Below, piece after piece: positions 60,192 through 64,000 of a stretch of 64,000 nucleotides of DNA; the first letter of the stretch is position 1; every line of letters starts with the position of its first letter. The notes under the pieces are model-generated. The model was not told the origin of the DNA, did no database searches, and saw nothing but the letters and a program-made list of their open reading frames with translations. The translations under genes were made by a program, and so were the position numbers. This stretch comes from Pseudomonas knackmussii B13 (lineage in GTDB: Bacteria > Pseudomonadota > Gammaproteobacteria > Pseudomonadales > Pseudomonadaceae): assembly GCF_000689415.1 (NCBI RefSeq), contig NZ_HG322950.1, positions 2,301,501-2,365,500 on the forward strand, written 5' to 3'.

Positions 60192-60533
60192 TCAGGACTG
60201 CGGGTCGAACCCGAAGACGCGAAGTTCTTGCTGGCACCGGCAGGCCTTCGCGATACGCGCGGCCCACGCAATGGCGTCCTCGCGAGAGCGCAGCTCGAGC
60301 ACGGTGAAGCCGCCGTCGAGCGAGGGGGCCCAGGGGTAGCCGCCCTCGGCGAACGAACCGTCGGCGCAGACGAGCAGGGGTGGCACGGCTTCGTCGATGC
60401 CGCCGGCGAAGACGTAGACGCCGGCGGCCTTCGCGTCTTCGATCACGGCTCGCGCGTCGCGGCCCACGGCCTCCAGCTCGCCGTCGGGCACGATCATCGC
60501 GGCGCTGGGGAAGGAGATCAGGTACTTGGCCAT
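60192..60533 (-). CDS. YciI-like/DGPF-domain protein
   Basis: 113 aa from the ATG at 60533 (MAKYLISFPSAAMIVPDGEL) with GAGGAAAG upstream. A compact ferredoxin-like dimeric alpha+beta fold is expected (YCII group): FAGGIDEAVPPLLVCADGSF and GGFTVLELRSREDAIAWAAR. Some members are linked to ECF sigma factors or chlorinated-compound catabolism; none of these is adjacent. It is best annotated as a YciI family protein of unknown function. Confidence 0.8.
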   Translation of the reverse strand: MAKYLISFPSAAMIVPDGELEAVGRDARAVIEDAKAAGVYVFAGGIDEAVPPLLVCADGSFAEGGYPWAPSLDGGFTVLELRSREDAIAWAARIAKACRCQQELRVFGFDPQS

Positions 60534-60830
60534 GGTGCGCTTTCCTCGGGGGTGATGACGGTCGTGGCGTGAGGATTATGGGCCAGGCATTTGCGTCCGC
60601 GAGGCTTCGCTTCCGGCCGGTAGCGGCATGCCACGCGGGGTTGCCATGGGGCGGATGGGCATGCCCCGAATAGCGGCCAGCGCACTTGCGACAATGCACA
60701 GCGACATTGCCCGGGCGCCGATAGCCACGGTTTGGGCCCTGGCTTATAGTCGCGCCCCCCAGCGAAGCCGCCAGCGCCAGCCAGGCCTGCATCGGGCGAC
60801 GTGACCCCGGAGGCGCAAGGAGCCCCTGCA
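60534..60830. promoter_or_regulatory. Promoter region shared by YciI and CDF genes
   Basis: Divergent 297-bp spacer. Near its right end is GGCCCTGGCTTATAGTCGCG, whose TATAGT is a possible -10. The same leader recurs as a fossil at 47979-48100, so it is probably the CDF promoter. Confidence 0.4.
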
Positions 60831-61757
60831 ATGAAAACCGAACAAGGCATCCTGCGCCTTTCCATCCTCGTGACCGTGCTGCTGGCCGGTTTCGGTATCG
60901 TCGTCGGCCTGCTTTCGGGCTCCTTCTCGATCGTCTTCGACGGCGTCTACTCGCTGGCCGATGCCAGCATGAGCGGCCTGGCGCTTATGGTGGCGACGCT
61001 GATCCGCCGCCACACCACCGAAGGCGACGCCAGCCGGCGCCTGGCCGAGCGCTTCAACATGGGTTTCTGGCACCTGGAGCCGATGGTCCTGGCGCTCAAC
61101 GGCACGCTGCTGTGCGGCGTGACGCTGTACGCGCTGATCAACGCCATAGGCCGGCTGCTCAGCGGCGGTCACGCGCTGGAGTTCGGTTTCGCCATGCTCT
61201 ATGCGGCGGTCGCAACCGTGGCCTGTTTCGCCCTGGCCGCCGTGCAATTCCGTGCCAATCGGCGCATCGGCTCGGACTTCGTCGCCCTCGACGCCAAGTC
61301 CTGGGTGATGTCCGGCAGCATCTCCCTGGCGCTGTTGATCGCCTTCGTCGTCGGCGACGTTGCCACGGCGAGTGGCCATGCGCAGATCGGCCCCTATGTC
61401 GACCCGGCGGTCCTGGCGCTGATCTGCCTGGCCATCCTGCCGATACCGCTGCTGACCATTCGCCAGGCCTTCAAGGACATCCTGCTGGTCACCCCGCCTG
61501 ACCTGAAGCAGCACGTCGACGAGGTGGCCGCGGCCACTGTCTCGAAACACGGCTTCGTTGACTATGAGGCCTATGTCGCCAAGGTCGGGCGGGCGCAGCA
61601 GATCGAGCTGTACTTCATCGTCCCGCCGGGCTGGCCGGCACAGACCCTGGACGAGTGGGACCGGCTGCGCGACGAAATCGGCGAGGCCATCGGCGGCGAA
61701 GGCCCCAACCGCTGGCTGACCATCACCTTCACCACCGATCCGCTCTGGACCAAGTAA
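60831..61757 (+). CDS. Cation diffusion facilitator (CDF) family transporter
   Basis: 308 aa from the ATG at 60831 with AAGGAG upstream. About six membrane spans. CDF metal-site residues are seen in SFSIVFDGVYSLADASMSGL (D...D in the second helix) and ALDAKSWVMSGSISL. A cytoplasmic C-terminal domain (about 210-308) holds HVDEVAAATVSKHGFVDYEA. CDF proteins export Zn2+, Fe2+, Cd2+ or Mn2+ with protons; the metal cannot be assigned. Its leader and first codons have a fossil copy at 47979, indicating past duplication or gene loss. An extended hairpin follows the stop. Confidence 0.88.
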   Translation: MKTEQGILRLSILVTVLLAGFGIVVGLLSGSFSIVFDGVYSLADASMSGLALMVATLIRRHTTEGDASRRLAERFNMGFWHLEPMVLALNGTLLCGVTLYALINAIGRLLSGGHALEFGFAMLYAAVATVACFALAAVQFRANRRIGSDFVALDAKSWVMSGSISLALLIAFVVGDVATASGHAQIGPYVDPAVLALICLAILPIPLLTIRQAFKDILLVTPPDLKQHVDEVAAATVSKHGFVDYEAYVAKVGRAQQIELYFIVPPGWPAQTLDEWDRLRDEIGEAIGGEGPNRWLTITFTTDPLWTK

Positions 61758-61774
61758 CCCCGCTCAGGCCGCTG

Positions 61775-61799
61775 GATCGCGGCGCCTCACGCCGCGATC
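61775..61799. terminator. Hairpin after the CDF gene
   Basis: GATCGCGGCG-CCTCA-CGCCGCGATC is a perfect 10-bp stem with a 5-nt loop 18 nt after the CDF stop. It lacks a U-run, so termination may be factor-assisted. Confidence 0.5.
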
Positions 61800-62094
61800 A
61801 GTGGGGCAGGGGGGGCCGAGACTGGCACGGGCTTGCATCGCACCTGACCAACCAATCGCATTGCCGCTGACCAGTCGGTTGCATCCGTGCTGACCGCCGT
61901 TTGCACCCGACTTGATCCGTACATGCCCAGGAGGCGAACGGCGGAGAACGGCCAGAAACGGTCGCTGAAGCCGCCTTGGCGCAGGGGTGGCAGGCTGGCG
62001 CGTGAGGGCAAAGGCCAGATTGCTGCCAACCGTGGCCGCAAGCGGGCATGATAGGCAGGAATGCAACCCGGTCCTAATCGTTGGAGACTTGCCC
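61800..62094. other. Gap before the EthD-like gene
   Basis: About 295 bp with no supported gene. The segment GGCCAGAAACGGTCGCTGAA at 61950-61969 resembles GGCCAGAAGCGGTCACTTGA at 63403-63422; this is a short dispersed similarity of unknown meaning. TTGGAG before 62095 is the EthD-like gene's ribosome site. Confidence 0.35.
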
Positions 62095-62652
62095 ATGATC
62101 AAAGTTAGCGTGATGTACCCCAATGCCCCAGGCGTTCGATTCGACCACGACTATTACCGAGACATCCATATGCCTCTGGTGAAGGAACGCATGGGAGACA
62201 AATGCAAGTACTACACGATCGATAAGGGACTGGCCGGTGGAGAGCCCGGAGCCCCGGCGACATACGTTGGGATGTGCCACATCTTCTGTGACTCCGTGGA
62301 GGCCTTTCAGGCGGGCTTCGGTCCACACGCAAAAGAGATTCTGGCGGACATCGCGAATTACACCGACCAGACGCCAGAATCTCTCGACCACGACTATTAC
62401 CGAGACATCCATATGCCTCTGGTGAAGGAACGCATGGGAGACAAATGCAAGTACTACACGATCGATAAGGGACTGGCCGGTGGAGAGCCCGGAGCCCCGG
62501 CGACATACGTTGGGATGTGCCACATCTTCTGTGACTCCGTGGAGGCCTTTCAGGCGGGCTTCGGTCCACACGCAAAAGAGATTCTGGCGGACATCGCGAA
62601 TTACACCGACCAGACGCCAGTGCTACAGATCAGTGAGGTAGTTGTGGGCTGA
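62095..62652 (+). CDS. EthD-like protein with an exact internal tandem duplication
   Basis: 185 aa starting MIKVSVMYPNAPGVRFDHDY, TTGGAG upstream. An EthD domain (about 104 aa in relatives: HDYYRDIHMPLVKERMGD, GMCHIFCDSVEAFQAG, NYTDQTP) occurs once and then again without a single base change, because 237 nt (62141-62377) are repeated at 62384-62620 with the 6-nt link AATCTC. The reading frame is kept (period 243 nt = 81 codons). EthD proteins are small ferredoxin-like dimers, originally from ethyl-tert-butyl-ether degradation operons, with no proven enzymatic role. The natural product is probably the 104-aa form; the duplicated form may be a recent mutation or an artefact. Confidence 0.85.
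   Translation: MIKVSVMYPNAPGVRFDHDYYRDIHMPLVKERMGDKCKYYTIDKGLAGGEPGAPATYVGMCHIFCDSVEAFQAGFGPHAKEILADIANYTDQTPESLDHDYYRDIHMPLVKERMGDKCKYYTIDKGLAGGEPGAPATYVGMCHIFCDSVEAFQAGFGPHAKEILADIANYTDQTPVLQISEVVVG
62141..62377 (+). repeat. Exact 237-bp direct repeat, copy 1
   Basis: Identical to 62384-62620. Its last 6 bases (CGCCAG) begin a 12-bp inverted copy of GAGATTCTGGCG at 62335-62346, which continues through the 6-nt linker to 62383. Confidence 0.95.
62384..62620 (+). repeat. Exact 237-bp direct repeat, copy 2
   Basis: Identical to 62141-62377. It is followed by the natural continuation TGCTACAG and the gene's normal C-terminus. Confidence 0.95.
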
Positions 62653-62732
62653 TCGTCCTGATTCAGCTGATCCCGAAGGCCATTTGGAATACCCTTGCGC
62701 CACGAATCAACCTCGAAGCTGTGAATTGAACG

Positions 62733-63242
62733 ATGGGTTTTGAACAACTAGCTGGACTACGTGACCGCCTGCGGGCTGAAAAAGAGCAGGCAAAGACCGA
62801 TAGCGCGAAGCGCCCCAAGCAGAGGCCCGCCCCGAAGGCGAAGCCGCGTGACCAGGACCCCGCGGTGGAAGCGATCTGGCGATTGCAGAAGCACTTCCCC
62901 TTGGCTTTCCCTGTCAATCCGGCGCCCAAGGTTCCGCTCAAGCTGGGCATCCTCCAGGATGCTGAGCAGCACCTGGAGCTGCTCGGAATAACCAGCGAAC
63001 AGCTCAAGCTGGGCATCACCTCCTGGTGCAAGGGAACACGTTACTGGGCATGCATGGTGGAGAATGCGCCGCGCCTGGACTTGAATGGCCAAGCAGCGGG
63101 TACCGTGACGGCCACTCAGGCGCAGTATGCGAAGCAGCAGGCATCGCGGCAGCGCAGCCAGGACCGCCGAAATCGAGCGAAGCAAAAAGCGCGTGTCCCA
63201 GCCCCCGCCGCCGATACCCCAGCGGAACAGAGCGCGGACTGA
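62733..63242 (+). CDS. ProQ/FinO-domain RNA-binding protein
   Basis: 169 aa starting MGFEQLAGLRDRLRAEKEQA. A basic linker is followed by the ProQ/FinO fold at about residues 45-120: AIWRLQKHFPLAFPVNPAP, PLKLGILQDAEQHLEL and WCKGTRYWACMVENAPRLDL. The tail is basic and Gln/Arg-rich (QQASRQRSQDRRNRAKQKAR). The family binds structured RNA hairpins and acts in sRNA regulation or plasmid transfer control. As a stand-alone chromosomal gene it is a candidate sRNA chaperone. It has no evident operon partner. Confidence 0.88.
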   Translation: MGFEQLAGLRDRLRAEKEQAKTDSAKRPKQRPAPKAKPRDQDPAVEAIWRLQKHFPLAFPVNPAPKVPLKLGILQDAEQHLELLGITSEQLKLGITSWCKGTRYWACMVENAPRLDLNGQAAGTVTATQAQYAKQQASRQRSQDRRNRAKQKARVPAPAADTPAEQSAD

Positions 63243-63435
63243 ACTCACGCGCGCCCTGCATGGAATCGCCCAACCACTCGGATGGCGGGCAAGGCGTGCG
63301 ATGTGCTGGCAAGGAGAAGCGAAGGGCTGCGGTTGGCCGCCTCTGCCCTTCGCGACCGGCAGGTTCGGGTCGGTTGCAGCCACTCGCGACTGGCTCCAAT
63401 CGGCCAGAAGCGGTCACTTGAACACCTACCTTGGC

Positions 63436-64000
63436 TTAATCTCGAAGCAACCTGCGGTGTTCCAGGGGTGGCATGCCGTACCAGCGTTGATGCGCGCGGT
63501 AGAACGAGGTGTCGCGCCGATAGCCCAGTTCCTGGGCTATTTGCACCACGGACAGATCGGACTCCCCCAGAAGCTGCTCGGCCCTTTGCCGGCGAATTTC
63601 GTCTACGTGCTCCTCGAAGTCGAAGCCGTCCCTTGCCAGGCGCCGCTGCAACGTCCGTGGATGCAGGCCGAGAATCTTGGCGATCTCATCGAGGTTGCAG
63701 CGCTGCTTGGGCAGCAAGGCGTGGATGTGGCGCTCCACCTCGAAGGCGAGTTTCTCATCCGCGTGCGAATGCGCCTCCAGATAGAACTTCACGATGGAAT
63801 GCAGCATGGCGTCATGCCGGGAACAGGGGCGCTGCATATCGCGTTGACTGATCGCCAGGGCGTTGCAGTCCTGGCCGAAGAGGACCTGGCAACCGAAGTA
63901 GCGCTGATAGACCTCGGCTCCCGCCTGTGGCTGGTGGCGCAGCAGTACTGTCTTGGGCTGAAGCGGCACGCCAAGCAGTTCGGTCATCAGCAGCCGGCCA
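63436..64000 (-). CDS. AraC-family regulator, N-terminal part beyond the window
   Basis: The C-terminal ~188 codons are visible and the frame runs off the window's right edge; an ATG at 63987 exists but the frame stays open and family-like upstream (GRLL before MTELLGVP). It contains the end of an arabinose-binding-like (PF12625-type) domain with YQRYFGCQVLFGQDCNALAI and two HTHs: NLDEIAKILGLHPRTLQRRL and LSVVQIAQELGYRRDTSFYR. It belongs to the OruR/ArgR-like Pseudomonas AraC subgroup. Targets are unknown and would lie to the right. Confidence 0.87.
   Translation of the reverse strand, partial: GRLLMTELLGVPLQPKTVLLRHQPQAGAEVYQRYFGCQVLFGQDCNALAISQRDMQRPCSRHDAMLHSIVKFYLEAHSHADEKLAFEVERHIHALLPKQRCNLDEIAKILGLHPRTLQRRLARDGFDFEEHVDEIRRQRAEQLLGESDLSVVQIAQELGYRRDTSFYRAHQRWYGMPPLEHRRLLRD

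Noticed and set aside
62095..62652. Two-domain EthD protein as a functional gene fusion
   Set aside because: The two halves are identical at every base and the junction shows a templated inverted linker, so recent duplication or artefact is more likely than an evolved fusion.

Overview
The window is a stretch of high-GC gammaproteobacterial chromosome, almost certainly from Pseudomonas. The evidence is the overall GC (about two thirds G+C by eye), the hemH/TIGR02450/DUF523-DUF1722 neighbourhood, the GlsB-type glutaminase, the YcaO-OsmC fusion protein and the density of LysR/GntR/AraC regulators typical of that genus. I cannot fix the species. No rRNA, tRNA or CRISPR array is visible.

Layout. 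1-11.8 kb: a regulated accessory cluster. A two-HTH GntR regulator and a glycosyltransferase run leftward. Facing them is a long rightward operon with a polyamine-type ABC importer, a second glycosyltransferase, two paralogous EutQ-like cupins, an AmgK-like sugar kinase, an aldehyde dehydrogenase and a GlmU-like nucleotidyltransferase without the acetyltransferase half. 11.8-16 kb: a frameshifted HI0933-type flavoprotein, the OsmC-YcaO protein and a glycine-zipper protein. 16-20.2 kb: an AT-rich island with an OLD-family nuclease and a UvrD-like helicase with overlapping start and stop codons (Gabija-like defence). 20.7-28.8 kb: a BRO-N antirepressor-like gene and, 7.8 kb away, a decayed copy of it. 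Between them lie a nitroreductase, a quinone oxidoreductase/LysR pair, and a LysR/ModA-like protein/MHS-transporter group that fits trans-aconitate use.

28.8-33.8 kb: LysR plus dabB-dabA (energy-coupled inorganic carbon uptake), with dabA broken by a 35-bp G-rich insertion. 33.8-38.6 kb: Sua5-type TsaC, DUF523-DUF1722, a Trp-rich TIGR02450 protein, hemH and glsB, with two matches to a LitR-type (light/B12-responsive MerR) operator. 39-47.8 kb: a cluster in one direction with a Cys/Met-type PLP lyase, amino-acid permease, LysR, threonine-synthase-like protein, Lrp, an ACT-less homoserine dehydrogenase, an aldehyde dehydrogenase and a RidA protein. This best fits catabolism of homoserine or a gamma-substituted homoserine such as canavanine, ending in aspartate. 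48-56.3 kb: a DJ-1/AraC regulator facing two HD-domain paralogues, then a leftward GntR / amino-acid ABC transporter / cytoplasmic gamma-glutamyltransferase / aldo-keto reductase set. 56.7-64 kb: single genes (orphan 76-aa protein, Cys-cluster protein, sterol-desaturase-type hydroxylase, GNAT, YciI, CDF transporter, EthD protein with an exact internal duplication, ProQ/FinO protein, truncated AraC regulator).

Several defects (the 2-nt frameshift near 12.0 kb, G-run anomalies at 10.08 and 32.1 kb, the exact duplication at 62.1-62.6 kb) could be recent mutations or sequencing/assembly errors. They should be checked against reads before being interpreted biologically.
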